A DNA stretch of 64,000 bases from Caballeronia novacaledonica (GTDB lineage: Bacteria; Pseudomonadota; Gammaproteobacteria; Burkholderiales; Burkholderiaceae). The notes below the pieces were generated by a model, which was not told the DNA's origin, did not search any database, and saw nothing but the letters and a program-made list of their open reading frames with translations. Positions 8,810-17,828 of this stretch are shown in pieces. Made by a program: the position numbers and the translations under genes. Numbering within the stretch: the first letter of the stretch is position 1; every line of letters starts with the position of its first letter. The stretch spans positions 1-64,000 of the forward strand of contig NZ_OGTP01000027.1 in the NCBI RefSeq assembly GCF_900258035.1. Reading direction: 5' to 3'.

Positions 8810-10322
8810 CGAGCGTCCCGAGCCGATGCTTGAGCACCTTGCCGCTCGCGGAGACCGGCAGCGCGTCGAGAATGCGAATGGATGAAGGCCGCTTGTACGG
8901 CGCGAGCCGTGCGCTCACCCATTCCGCCAGTTCGCGTTCGTACGCCGCGTAGCCCGGCCTCAGTTCGACGAACGCGAGCACGTCCTCGTTCCCCGAAACG
9001 CTTCGACCGATCACGGCGGAATGCAGCACGGCAGGATGACTGTTGAACGCCTGCTCCACTTCGGCGGGATACACGTTGAAACCCGAACGGATGATGAGCT
9101 CCTTGCTGCGTCCGACAATGTACAGATTGCCGTTCTCGAAGCGCGCGAGGTCGCCGGTTTTGAGCCATCCATCCGTCGTTACCGTGGCCGCCGTTTGCGC
9201 GGCATCGCGGTAGTAGCCGAGCATCACGTTGGGACCGCGTATCCATAGTTCGCCCGCGTCGTCGGCTTCGCCTGCTTGCGCGAGCGGCACGATACGCGCT
9301 TCGATGCCGGGGATCAACGGACCGACGGACGCATCGCGCGCCGGTGCGTCGAGAAGCGTGTTCGATACGGTCGGGCTGCTTTCGGTCATGCCGTAACCGT
9401 TGTGCAAGGGCACGCCGTAAAACGCTTCAGCAGCGGCCTTGAGCGTCATGTCGAGCGGCGATCCGCCGCAATAGACGAATCGCAGCGACGGCGCATTCAG
9501 ACCGCCGCGCGGCGTGAAATGATCGATCAGCTTCGCGTGCATCGCGGGCACGCCCTGAAAGATCGTCATGCGTTCGTCGCTGAGCACGCGTCCCGCGCGC
9601 TCGACGTCGAAGCGCGCGGCGAGCCGCAGCGTCGCGCCCGCATACAGCGAGCCGAGGCACATCGACGCAAGACCGAACACGTGCGAGATGGGCAACACGG
9701 CATAGACGCGATCGCTCGAACTCACGCGGCGCAGCGTGCTCGAAACCGCCGCGACGAAGAGCAGATTGCGATGCGACAGCATCACGCCTTTCGGAGCGCC
9801 CGTGGTGCCGGTCGTGTAGATGAGCGCGGCGCATTGCTGGTCCGAAGGCAGGCCATGCGGTTCTTGCTCCGAAGCCGTATCGATGGCACTCAGCGCGAAT
9901 GCGCCCATCGGTAACGATTCGACCGAAGCGCCGTCGCGTTGTGCGTGACGCGCGGCGTCATCGGACGCTTCGACGGTATAAAGCGCGATGCGCGGCTTCG
10001 CATGCGCGCGAATCGCATCGAGCTCGACGGCGGAAAGGCGCGCATTCGCGACGAGCACCCATGCATCGAGGCGGCTCGCGGCAAAGAGCGATGCGACGAG
10101 CGCGACGCTGTTCTCGCCGATCAGCATCACGCGATCGCCGGCACGCACGCCCGCGGCTGTCAAACGCGCGGCGAGCGCATCGACGGCATCGTCGAGTTGC
10201 GCATAGGTCAGCGTCCGCGCGTCCTCATGCAACGCGATGTGATCGGGATGCGCCTGCGCGCCGCGAGAGACGATCGCATCGATTCTCTCCGGCAACGACG
10301 CGATGAGCTTGTTCGTATCCAT
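8802..10322 (-). CDS. AMP-dependent acyl-CoA synthetase/ligase
   Basis: 506 residues of the ANL superfamily: activates a carboxylic acid with ATP and transfers it to CoA. The P-loop-like motif IYTTGTTGAPKG is at about 168-179, followed by YGMTES and the hinge/core motif WLKTGDLARFENGNLYIVGR, and a C-terminal lysine motif (PVSASGKVLKHRL). ATG 10322 is chosen as the start since the family N-terminus begins there; upstream codons to 10409 overlap the dehydrogenase gene. It is the last gene of the SDR-BKACE-dehydrogenase operon and would supply or recycle CoA thioesters. Its 3' end overlaps the efflux gene by 8 bp (convergent). Substrate chain length is not evident. Confidence 0.87.
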   Translation of the reverse strand: MDTNKLIASLPERIDAIVSRGAQAHPDHIALHEDARTLTYAQLDDAVDALAARLTAAGVRAGDRVMLIGENSVALVASLFAASRLDAWVLVANARLSAVELDAIRAHAKPRIALYTVEASDDAARHAQRDGASVESLPMGAFALSAIDTASEQEPHGLPSDQQCAALIYTTGTTGAPKGVMLSHRNLLFVAAVSSTLRRVSSSDRVYAVLPISHVFGLASMCLGSLYAGATLRLAARFDVERAGRVLSDERMTIFQGVPAMHAKLIDHFTPRGGLNAPSLRFVYCGGSPLDMTLKAAAEAFYGVPLHNGYGMTESSPTVSNTLLDAPARDASVGPLIPGIEARIVPLAQAGEADDAGELWIRGPNVMLGYYRDAAQTAATVTTDGWLKTGDLARFENGNLYIVGRSKELIIRSGFNVYPAEVEQAFNSHPAVLHSAVIGRSVSGNEDVLAFVELRPGYAAYERELAEWVSARLAPYKRPSSIRILDALPVSASGKVLKHRLGTLAN

Positions 10323-10371
10323 ATCGGGCGATATCGTTCGTGACCCTGAGGCCCGAATGATAACGCTCATG

Positions 10372-11316
10372 CTAGACGTCACCGTCATCGACATCGCGCC
10401 GATGCGCAAGCAGTGCCATCAATCGACGATCGCGCCAGCGGCTGCGCGCTTCGATGCGTTCGCGCGGCAACACGGCGCGGCGTTCCGCATCGAGCTTGTC
10501 GAGCGTGTCGGCGGGCCAGTCGAACGGCTTGCGCCCCGACGCGATCGATCGATACGTGCCGCTGTAACGCGCCGCGTAATCGGCCACGCCGCCGGGCGCG
10601 TTCAGGTCGATCGTTTCGAACGGCCCCATGAACGACCAGCGCATCGCGAGTCCGTCGCGAATCACGGTGTCGAGATCGGCGGCGCTCGCATAGCCTTGTT
10701 CGTAGAGACTCAATGCTTCGTCGAGCAGCGCACCTTGCAGACGATTGAGCAAGAAGCCCGATATTTCCCGGTTGACGGTCACGGGCTTTTGTCCCGCTCG
10801 TTCGTAGATGGCGCGCGCGCGTTCCATCGTTTCATGCGAGGTCCACGGCGCGCCGCATAGCTCGACGAGCGGCACGAGCGAAGGCGGATTCACCGGATGC
10901 GCGACGAGGCACCGCGCGCGGCCTTCGAACCCTTCCGTGAATGTCGATGCGGGCAGCCCCGACGTCGAACTCGCGAGCAGCGCATCGGGCTTCGTCAGCC
11001 GATCCAGTTCGATGAACAACGCGCGCTTCGCTTCGACCACTTCCGCGATGTTCTCCTGCACGAGATCCGCATCGGCGACGGCATCGGCAAGGCTTTCGCA
11101 CGCGGTGATGCGTGCAACGATCATATCGACGGGTTCATCGATCAGCTTGAAGGACGCGAGATCCCGCAGGCTTTCGCGGATCGACGGAATCGCGCCCGCG
11201 AGCATCTCCGCCGATGCATCGTGAAGCTTCACGTCGAAGCCGCTCTTCGCGAACACGATCGCCCACGCACGGCCGATGCGGCCCGAACCGATCACCGCAA
11301 TGTTCTTCGCTTGCAT
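10372..11316 (-). CDS. 3-hydroxyacyl-CoA dehydrogenase family, lambda-crystallin/L-gulonate dehydrogenase type
   Basis: 314 residues. The Rossmann NAD motif IGSGRIGRAW is at 9-18 and the catalytic segments SSTSGLPAS and AHPVNPPSLVPLVEL are intact. A C-terminal helical domain carries GFLLNRLQGALLDEA and MRWSFMGPFETIDLN. These segments match the lambda-crystallin (CRYL1, L-gulonate 3-dehydrogenase) branch and are also close to carnitine 3-dehydrogenases. It would oxidise a beta-hydroxy acid to a beta-keto acid. It lies 18 bp downstream of the BKACE gene, which cleaves beta-keto acids, so the two probably act consecutively. The true substrate is not known. Confidence 0.85.
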   Translation of the reverse strand: MQAKNIAVIGSGRIGRAWAIVFAKSGFDVKLHDASAEMLAGAIPSIRESLRDLASFKLIDEPVDMIVARITACESLADAVADADLVQENIAEVVEAKRALFIELDRLTKPDALLASSTSGLPASTFTEGFEGRARCLVAHPVNPPSLVPLVELCGAPWTSHETMERARAIYERAGQKPVTVNREISGFLLNRLQGALLDEALSLYEQGYASAADLDTVIRDGLAMRWSFMGPFETIDLNAPGGVADYAARYSGTYRSIASGRKPFDWPADTLDKLDAERRAVLPRERIEARSRWRDRRLMALLAHRRDVDDGDV

Positions 11317-11334
11317 CCGCGTCTCGTCCTCACG

Positions 11335-12267
11335 TCAAAAATTGGTATCGCTCGCGCCCTTGAGCCGGAGCATCTCGCGTGCTTCGGCGGGCGTTGCGAT
11401 ATCGAGCGACAATCCTTCGATGACCTGACGAATCTTGCGCACCTGCGCCGCGCTCGATTCGGCGAGCTTGCCCGGCTCGATCCACAGCGAGTCTTCGAGA
11501 CCGACGCGCACGTTCGATCCCTGCGCGACACCGATGGAGCCGAGCGGAATCTGATTGCGGCCCGCGCCGAGAATCGACCACACATAGTCCTTGCCGAAGA
11601 GACGATCCGCGGTGCGTTTCATATGCGCGAGATCTTCGGGATGCGGCCCGATGCCGCCGAGCAAACCGAATACGCTCTGCACGAAGAACGGCGGCTTCGC
11701 GAGTCCGCGATCGACGAAGTGCGCGAGATTGTAGAGATGCGAGATGTCGTAGCACTCGTACTCGAAGCGCGTGCCGTTCGCGCTGCACGATGTCAGGATG
11801 TATTCGATATCCGCGAAGGTGTTCTTGAACACGAGATCGCGGCTATTCTCCAGATGCTTGCGCTCCCACTCGTACTTGAGGTCCTTGAAGCGCTCCAGCA
11901 TCGGATAGAGGCCGAAGTTCATCGAGCCCATGTTGAGCGAAGCGACTTCCGGCCTGAAATGATGCGCAGGCTTCAATCTCTCCGCGACCGTCATGTGCGG
12001 ACTGCCGCCCGTCGTGATGTTGATGACCGCATCGGTATTCGCCTTGATGCGCGGCAGAAATTCCTGAAACACGGCGGGGTCTTGCGTCGGATGCCCGTCA
12101 TTCGGATCGCGTGCGTGCAGATGCAGAATCGCTGCGCCTTCCTGCGCGGCCGCGAGCGCCGCATCGCCGATCTGTTGCGGCGTCAGCGGAAGATACGGCG
12201 ACATCGAAGGCGTATGGATCGCGCCCGTCGGCGCGCACGTGATGATGACCTTGCGTTTCGTTGCCAT
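11335..12267 (-). CDS. BKACE family beta-keto acid cleavage enzyme (DUF849)
   Basis: 310 residues. BKACE enzymes are TIM-barrel, metal-dependent proteins that condense a beta-keto acid with acetyl-CoA and cleave it to acetoacetate and a new acyl-CoA. The N-terminus IITCAPTGAIHTP and the metal-binding HLHARD motif (His49, His51) are intact, as is the NITTGG segment. Length is normal. Its operon partners fit the reaction: a beta-hydroxy-acid dehydrogenase upstream in the pathway and an acyl-CoA ligase. Which BKACE substrate class it belongs to (3-keto-5-aminohexanoate, dehydrocarnitine, others) needs active-site comparison. Confidence 0.9.
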   Translation of the reverse strand: MATKRKVIITCAPTGAIHTPSMSPYLPLTPQQIGDAALAAAQEGAAILHLHARDPNDGHPTQDPAVFQEFLPRIKANTDAVINITTGGSPHMTVAERLKPAHHFRPEVASLNMGSMNFGLYPMLERFKDLKYEWERKHLENSRDLVFKNTFADIEYILTSCSANGTRFEYECYDISHLYNLAHFVDRGLAKPPFFVQSVFGLLGGIGPHPEDLAHMKRTADRLFGKDYVWSILGAGRNQIPLGSIGVAQGSNVRVGLEDSLWIEPGKLAESSAAQVRKIRQVIEGLSLDIATPAEAREMLRLKGASDTNF

Positions 12268-12282
12268 GTGATCCTCTTGCGA

Positions 12283-13089
12283 TTAAAGGACTTCCACGTT
12301 GCCGCACACGGAGATCGCCTGTCCCGAGATGCCGCCGCCCGCGGGCGAGCAGAGAAAGAGCGCGGTCGCCGCGACTTCCTCGGGCGTCGTCATCCGGCGC
12401 AGCGAAATCTTCGCGAGATACTGCTTTTCCATCTCTTCATAGGACAGATTCAACTGCTTCGCACGCGCGGCGATCACGCGCTCGATGCGCGGTCCTTTCA
12501 CGATGCCCGGCTGTATCGCATTGACGCGGATATTCGACGGCCCCAGTTCGATCGCGAGGCTCCTGGTCATGCCGACGACCGCCCACTTCGTCGCGGCGTA
12601 AGGCGTGCGGAACGCGTAGCCGAGCCGTCCCGCAACGGACGACAACGCGATGATCGTCCCGCCGCCATGCGCCTCGCGCAACAGCGGCACCGCGCGGCGC
12701 GCGAAGTAGAACTGCGCGTTCAGATTGACGTCGATGGTCTGTTCCCACTCGTCCACATCGATTTCTTCGATACCGCCCGTCGGGCCCGCGATGCCCGCGT
12801 TGTTCACGAGCACATCGAGTCCGCCGAGTTCGCGCCGCACGTCGGCGAACACGCGCTCGACGGCTGCCTTGTCCGCGACATCCGCGAGCGTCGACGTGAT
12901 CGCGTTGCACTCCACGCTCGCTTCGGCGTTCGCCAGCGCATCGATCGCGTCGGGGCTCGCATCGCAGATGTGCACGCGCGCGCCCGCATCGATGAACGCG
13001 CGCGCGATCACGAGCCCGATGCCCGATGCGCCGCCCGTGACGAGCACGCGCAGACCCGCGTGCGGTTTCAGCATCTGAAGAACCGTCAT
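12283..13089 (-). CDS. SDR family NAD(P)-dependent oxidoreductase
   Basis: 268 residues, classical short-chain dehydrogenase. The cofactor motif TGGASGIG is at 18-25, the structural motif NNAG at 96-99, and the catalytic Ser about 150-151, Tyr164 and Lys168 (YAATK). An Asp at the end of the second strand (ICDAS) favours NAD over NADP. ATG 13089 follows GGAGACA; the longer frame to 13164 is not supported. It is first of the four-gene catabolic operon, 34 bp after the end of the stressosome operon on the same strand, so read-through from there is possible. Substrate unknown. Confidence 0.87.
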   Translation of the reverse strand: MTVLQMLKPHAGLRVLVTGGASGIGLVIARAFIDAGARVHICDASPDAIDALANAEASVECNAITSTLADVADKAAVERVFADVRRELGGLDVLVNNAGIAGPTGGIEEIDVDEWEQTIDVNLNAQFYFARRAVPLLREAHGGGTIIALSSVAGRLGYAFRTPYAATKWAVVGMTRSLAIELGPSNIRVNAIQPGIVKGPRIERVIAARAKQLNLSYEEMEKQYLAKISLRRMTTPEEVAATALFLCSPAGGGISGQAISVCGNVEVL

Positions 13090-13123
13090 GCATGTCTCCT
13101 TGTTCGAGGAGGCGATATCCCGA

Positions 13124-15043
13124 CTACGCGAACTTCGCGGACACCGCCCGCCGAATCTCCGCAAACGCGACCGGCTTCACGAGATGATGATCGAAGCCCG
13201 CTTCCTTCGAGCGCTGCCGATCGTGCGCCTGTCCATAACCCGTCACCGCGATCAGCAACGCTTCAGCGGTTGCGGGACGCGCGCGCATCTCGGCCGCGAG
13301 GCTGTAGCCGTCCATTCCCGGCAAACCGATGTCGAGCAGCACGATCTGCGGCGCGAAAACATCGGAGAGCGCGAGCGCTTCGGCCGCGTCGTGGGCCGTG
13401 CGCACTTCGAAGCCGTCCGCTTCGAGCAGCAGCGCCATCGCCGTGGCCGCGTCCACGCTGTCGTCGACGAGCAGCACGCGCTTGCCGCTCGCCACGTTCA
13501 CCGGCGCTTCTCCGACGCCCTGCGCGGCCACTTGCGGGTCCATCGCGAGCGGCAGCCACACGACGAACTCGCTGCCCGTCTGCGGCCCGGCCGAAAATGC
13601 CTCGATACGCCCGCCCTGCAACTCGACGAGCGTCTTCGCCAATGGCAAGCCGATGCCGAGCCCGCCCTCCGATCGTTCGAGCGACGTCTCGGATTGCACG
13701 AAGAGATCGAAGATATGCGGCAGCATGTCGGGCGCGATGCCGATGCCCTTGTCGTGCACGACGATGCGCACTTCATCGCCGAACTGTTCGGACTCGATCG
13801 CGATCTCGCCCTCTTCGAGACTGTATTTCGACGCATTCGACAGCAGATTGCCGAACACCTGCGCGAGCCGCACGCTATCGCCGACGATGTAAAGCGGCGC
13901 ATCCGGCAGCTTCACCGTCAACGTATGGCGCTTGCGTTCGAGCGCGGGCTGCACCGTCTCGATGGCCGCCGCGATCGCCGCCGCGAGCTCGACCGTTTCC
14001 TGACGCAGCGTGATCTTGCCCTGCGTGATGCGCGCGACATCGAGCAGATCGTCGACGAGACGGCTCAGGTGCCGGACTTGTCTGTCGATGATCGCGCGCA
14101 CCGTCGCGAAGTGCTTCACGGAGGGCTCGCGATCGGGATCGAGCAAATCCACCGCATTGCGGATCGGCGCGAGCGGATTGCGCAACTCGTGCGCGAGCAT
14201 CGCGAGAAATTCGTCCTTGCGGCGGTCCGCTTCGCGCAGCAGCAGTTCGGCGGCCTTGCGCTCGGAGATATCGTTGACGATGCCCGCAATCCGATACGGC
14301 CGCGCCGGATGGCCCGCCGCGCCGCGCACCTGAAACGCGCGCTCCGCCACCCAGCGCGGCCCGCCGCTCGCGCGCACGATGCGATATTCCACCTGATACG
14401 GCGTGCCGTTCGCGAGCAATTGCCGATACGCTTCGGCGACATGTTCGCGATCCAGCGGAAGAATATCGCCGGACCAGTGATCCGGTCCGGGCACGGGAGC
14501 GGGCGCGCCGCCGCCCGTATCGAAGAGATGCGTGTATGCGGGGCTCACGTAGAGCAATTCGCCGGATGCGGGATCGAGCATCCAGAACACATCGTCGATA
14601 TTTTCTGCAAGCTGGCGAAAGCGCTCTTCGCTCTCCCGCAACGCGTTTTCCGCGAGCCGCACGCGCAGCAGGGCGCGCACGTGCGCGATCAGCTCGGCGG
14701 GTTCCACGGGTTCGGTCAGATAGCTGTCCGCGCCGCCTTCGAGACCGCGAATGCGATCGAGGCTATGCACCGCCGCCGCCGACGTCTGCAGCACGAGCGT
14801 GTTCGCGGTCTCCGCCGACGCCTTGATCTGCCGGCACACTTCGAGCCCGTTGATGTCGGGCAGCTTGACGTCGAGCAGCACGAGATCGGGCGCTTCCAGG
14901 CGCACGCTTTCCAGCGCGGCGGTGCCCGTCGCCGCTTCGATCACGTTGAAGCCCGCGCGCGACAGAATGCGCGTTTTCGCATAGCGCGCGCCGTCGTTGT
15001 CGTCGACGTTGAGAATCAGCACCTCGTTCCGGTCGCTTCTCAT
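13124..15043 (-). CDS. Hybrid sensor: receiver-PAS-histidine kinase-receiver
   Basis: 639 residues. A receiver domain (about 8-120) has its phospho-acceptor in VLLDVKLPD but ends YLTEPVEP, with Glu where the switch Lys normally stands. A PAS domain follows (FRQLAENIDDVFWMLD), then HisKA with the phospho-His in LAHELRNPLAPI, HATPase_c (NLLSNASKY, GLGIGLPLAK), and a C-terminal receiver (VLLVDDS, VLLDIGLPGMDG, LVKPV) with a complete acidic pocket. No membrane segment, so it is cytoplasmic. It starts at ATG 15043 within the ATGA overlap with the preceding kinase gene. As the last stressosome-operon gene it may carry a phosphorelay output. Confidence 0.9.
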   Translation of the reverse strand: MRSDRNEVLILNVDDNDGARYAKTRILSRAGFNVIEAATGTAALESVRLEAPDLVLLDVKLPDINGLEVCRQIKASAETANTLVLQTSAAAVHSLDRIRGLEGGADSYLTEPVEPAELIAHVRALLRVRLAENALRESEERFRQLAENIDDVFWMLDPASGELLYVSPAYTHLFDTGGGAPAPVPGPDHWSGDILPLDREHVAEAYRQLLANGTPYQVEYRIVRASGGPRWVAERAFQVRGAAGHPARPYRIAGIVNDISERKAAELLLREADRRKDEFLAMLAHELRNPLAPIRNAVDLLDPDREPSVKHFATVRAIIDRQVRHLSRLVDDLLDVARITQGKITLRQETVELAAAIAAAIETVQPALERKRHTLTVKLPDAPLYIVGDSVRLAQVFGNLLSNASKYSLEEGEIAIESEQFGDEVRIVVHDKGIGIAPDMLPHIFDLFVQSETSLERSEGGLGIGLPLAKTLVELQGGRIEAFSAGPQTGSEFVVWLPLAMDPQVAAQGVGEAPVNVASGKRVLLVDDSVDAATAMALLLEADGFEVRTAHDAAEALALSDVFAPQIVLLDIGLPGMDGYSLAAEMRARPATAEALLIAVTGYGQAHDRQRSKEAGFDHHLVKPVAFAEIRRAVSAKFA

Positions 15044-16767
15044 GATGATCGTCCCTTGCCCGTCACCGCGTCCAGCACGCCCGGCAACGCTCCGCCGCCG
15101 ACCGGCTTTTCGATGAACGCGGCCGCGCCGAGCGCCTGCGCTTCGTCGCGATCCCCGGCGTCGCCGAGCACGGCGATCGGAATGCTGCGCGTCGCGGCCT
15201 GCGCGCGCAGCGCGGCGAGCCAGATCCACGCTTCCGACGGCGCGGGCCGCACCGCGAGCAGCAGCGCGGCGGGCTGCGTGCGCGCGAGCAGGCGGCCGGC
15301 TTCGTCGAGCGTCGCGGCGCTCATCGCACGATACGACGAATCGCGCAGCGCGGCCTCGCAGTCGAGCCGCTCGATCGGATTGCTCGCGACGATCAGCACG
15401 GCGGGCCGCGGATCGCTTGCCGCATGATGCGCCGTGTCGAAGTCCGCGCCGTAGTGAGCGGGAATCGTCGCGCTGAAGGTCGAGCCGCGCCCGGCTTCGC
15501 TCGCGAGCGAAACGTCGCCGCCCAGCAGCTTGCAGAGCTTGCGGCACAGCGGCAGGCCGAGCCCCGTGCCCTTCACGTATTGCTGAAGCCGGTTCTCGAC
15601 TTGCCCGAATTCCTCGAACACCACTTGCTGATGCTCGGGCGCGATGCCGATGCCCGTATCGCTGACGGAAAACGTGATGAGCCGGCGCACGTCGTCATAG
15701 CTCGCGGCGACGCGCACTTCGCCGCGCTCGGTGAACTTGAGCGCGTTCGACACGAAGTTGCGCAGCACCTGCGCGACCTTGGCTTCATCGGTGCGGATGG
15801 GCGGCAGGCCTTCGCACGACTCGAACACGAGCTCCACCGCGCCGCCCGGCGACAGGGGCCGCAACATGCCGCGCAGCGCCGAAAACAGGGTATCGACTTC
15901 GAATTCGGCCGGACGCACTTCGATCTTGCCCGCCTCGATCTTCGCGAGATCGAGCAGATCGTCGACCGTTTCCGACAGATCTTCCGCCGCCTTGCGGATG
16001 AAGCGCACCTGTTTCTCCTGCTCTTCCGTCAGATCGCCGTCGATACGCTCCAGCAAGAGCTTCGACAGCGCGCGGATCGACGAGAGCGGCGTGCGGAACT
16101 CGTGGCTCATGTTCGACAGAAAGCGCGACTTCGATTCGTCCGCGCGACGCAGATGATCCGCGCGCGCGTCGAGTTCCGCATAGAGCGCGACGACGCCGCG
16201 ATTGGTGTCCTCGAGTTCGCGCGTCAGGCGTGTCAGTTCTTCCTGACGCTCGCGCAGATCGGCGAACGCGGCGATCAGCTCGCGATTCTGGCGCTGCAAT
16301 TCCGCCGCCGTATCTTCGTCCGACTGACGCGAAAGCGCGCCGCCGACCGCCTGCACATCGCACGGCGCGCCGTCGGGCAAGGCTTTCGCGAGCGAGATCG
16401 ACGTGACGCCGTCCGCTTCGTCGGCGATCGTGCACTGGTCCATCAGGCGCTGCGCCGCGAGCAGGCCGAGCGCGGCTTGCGAGTCGTCGTTGCGCATCGC
16501 GCGCAAGCGCTCGCCCGCGCCGGCGGCCGTCAGGAAACGCACGACGAAGCGTCGCGAACGCTCGCTCTGATCGACGAGAAATTCCGCGCGCGCCGGCTGC
16601 CCCGCCATCAGCACCGTGCGCGCCGCTTCGAGAACGGATGTCGAAATGCGCGTCTGGTCCTGCGGCGAGAACCCGAGCGCCGCGCTCGCGTCGCGCGCCT
16701 TCACGCGGGCCGCGACCATGTCGCGCTCGTCCTCGATAGGCATCGCGTAGAGCGGCTGCGTCATCAT
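15040..16767 (-). CDS. Sensor histidine kinase with degenerate C-terminal receiver
   Basis: 575 residues. An N-terminal anti-sigma/RsbT-like ATP-binding region without obvious glycine boxes (about 1-130) is followed by a coiled coil (about 180-225). HisKA carries the phospho-His in MSHEFRTPLSSI, and HATPase_c has NFVSNALKF, DTGIGIAP and GTGLGLPL. The C-terminal fold looks like a receiver but the acidic pair is VASN and the phospho-acceptor position reads LLLAVRP, so both essential Asp sites are missing while the Lys (IEKPV) remains. It overlaps its neighbours on both sides by ATGA. It probably senses the state of the stressosome proteins rather than an external ligand; this is inference. Confidence 0.87.
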   Translation of the reverse strand: MMTQPLYAMPIEDERDMVAARVKARDASAALGFSPQDQTRISTSVLEAARTVLMAGQPARAEFLVDQSERSRRFVVRFLTAAGAGERLRAMRNDDSQAALGLLAAQRLMDQCTIADEADGVTSISLAKALPDGAPCDVQAVGGALSRQSDEDTAAELQRQNRELIAAFADLRERQEELTRLTRELEDTNRGVVALYAELDARADHLRRADESKSRFLSNMSHEFRTPLSSIRALSKLLLERIDGDLTEEQEKQVRFIRKAAEDLSETVDDLLDLAKIEAGKIEVRPAEFEVDTLFSALRGMLRPLSPGGAVELVFESCEGLPPIRTDEAKVAQVLRNFVSNALKFTERGEVRVAASYDDVRRLITFSVSDTGIGIAPEHQQVVFEEFGQVENRLQQYVKGTGLGLPLCRKLCKLLGGDVSLASEAGRGSTFSATIPAHYGADFDTAHHAASDPRPAVLIVASNPIERLDCEAALRDSSYRAMSAATLDEAGRLLARTQPAALLLAVRPAPSEAWIWLAALRAQAATRSIPIAVLGDAGDRDEAQALGAAAFIEKPVGGGALPGVLDAVTGKGRSS

Positions 16768-17828
16768 GCGCCTCCGGTCACGCGCGCGACGAATACGGTG
16801 ATGTCGTCGCGGCCGCGCGAGAAGTCGCGGTACAGCACCGCCGCGACGAGCGCCGGATGACGCATCGCGAGACCCGGATAGCGCGCGAGATCCCAGCGCG
16901 ACGTGAGGCCGTCCGAATGCAGCACGACGAGCGCGTTCGGCGGATACGGCACGTCGAACAACTGCGCGCGCCGCGCCGCGTGCCCGACGATGCCGCTGTG
17001 CGACACGAGATGTTTGTGCGAGCTTTCCGTCCACACGCTCGCGGAAATATTGCCGATGCCCGCGTACGAAACCGGCATGCCCGACATCGACGCGAACGCC
17101 GGCATGCGCGCGATGCCGACCGCCGCGCCGCGCGTCGGGCGCAATGCTTCGTTGGCGGCGTCCATGATGCGGTCGAGCGGCAGATCGCCGTTCGCGGCGA
17201 GCGCCTTCGCCGCTTCGATCGCCGCGACGTTCGCGAGCGGACCGTGACCGAGGCCGTCGGCGACGAGCACGGTGAATTCGCCCTGATTCGTGTGACATGC
17301 CCACGCATCGCCGGAAACGGTTTCCGTTTGCAGCGGCAGATTCACGACGCCGTAGGTCAGTTGCGCGGCAGGCGCGTTCGCCGGGCCCGGCGCATTCCAG
17401 AACACGACCCGCAGCACGCTGCCGCGCCCCGGCGCGCTCCAGATGTCGAGCTCGTCGGACAGGCGCTCGATCGCGCCCATGCCGGTGCCGGGACTGCCGG
17501 CGGTCGTGTAGCCGTCCTCGAAACAGCGATGCAGATCGTGAATGCCCGAACCGCTGTCGATGCACAGCACTTCGATGCCGTAGCGCAACGTCGCGCCCGC
17601 GCCGGCATTGACGAGCGGCCGCACGAGCAGCTCGCCGCGCGCCGCGTGCTTCAGCAGATTCGTGCAGCATTCGGTGACGACGATCGCGAGCTCGCCCGCG
17701 ATCGTCTCGTTGAAACCGAGCCCGCGCGCGAGTTCGCCGATCGAGCGCCGCGCATAGGCGATCTGGCTCGCCTCGGCGATCTCGTAGCGCTGCTGCGCGG
17801 CCATCGATTCCTTCAGAACGGTTTCCAT
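16764..17828 (-). CDS. RsbT/RsbX-like protein: HATPase domain fused to PP2C/SpoIIE phosphatase
   Basis: 354 residues. The N-terminal half is a GHKL ATP-binding domain (ELAIVVTECCTNLLKHA, then GTGMGAIERL). The C-terminal half is a PP2C-type serine phosphatase with its metal Asp residues intact: VADGLGHGP, LHSDGLTSR and GRDDITVF. In Bacillus the stressosome phosphatase RsbX resets phosphorylated RsbR/RsbS; the fused arrangement here is common in proteobacterial stressosome loci. ATG 17828 lies 16 bp inside the rsbT-like gene. Its stop overlaps the downstream kinase start. It most likely dephosphorylates the STAS proteins. Confidence 0.85.
   Translation of the reverse strand: METVLKESMAAQQRYEIAEASQIAYARRSIGELARGLGFNETIAGELAIVVTECCTNLLKHAARGELLVRPLVNAGAGATLRYGIEVLCIDSGSGIHDLHRCFEDGYTTAGSPGTGMGAIERLSDELDIWSAPGRGSVLRVVFWNAPGPANAPAAQLTYGVVNLPLQTETVSGDAWACHTNQGEFTVLVADGLGHGPLANVAAIEAAKALAANGDLPLDRIMDAANEALRPTRGAAVGIARMPAFASMSGMPVSYAGIGNISASVWTESSHKHLVSHSGIVGHAARRAQLFDVPYPPNALVVLHSDGLTSRWDLARYPGLAMRHPALVAAVLYRDFSRGRDDITVFVARVTGGA

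Noticed and set aside
10897..14013. A 1038-codon open frame on the plus strand
   Set aside because: It runs antisense through four well-identified minus-strand genes. Its Arg/His-rich translation is the usual shadow in GC-rich DNA.
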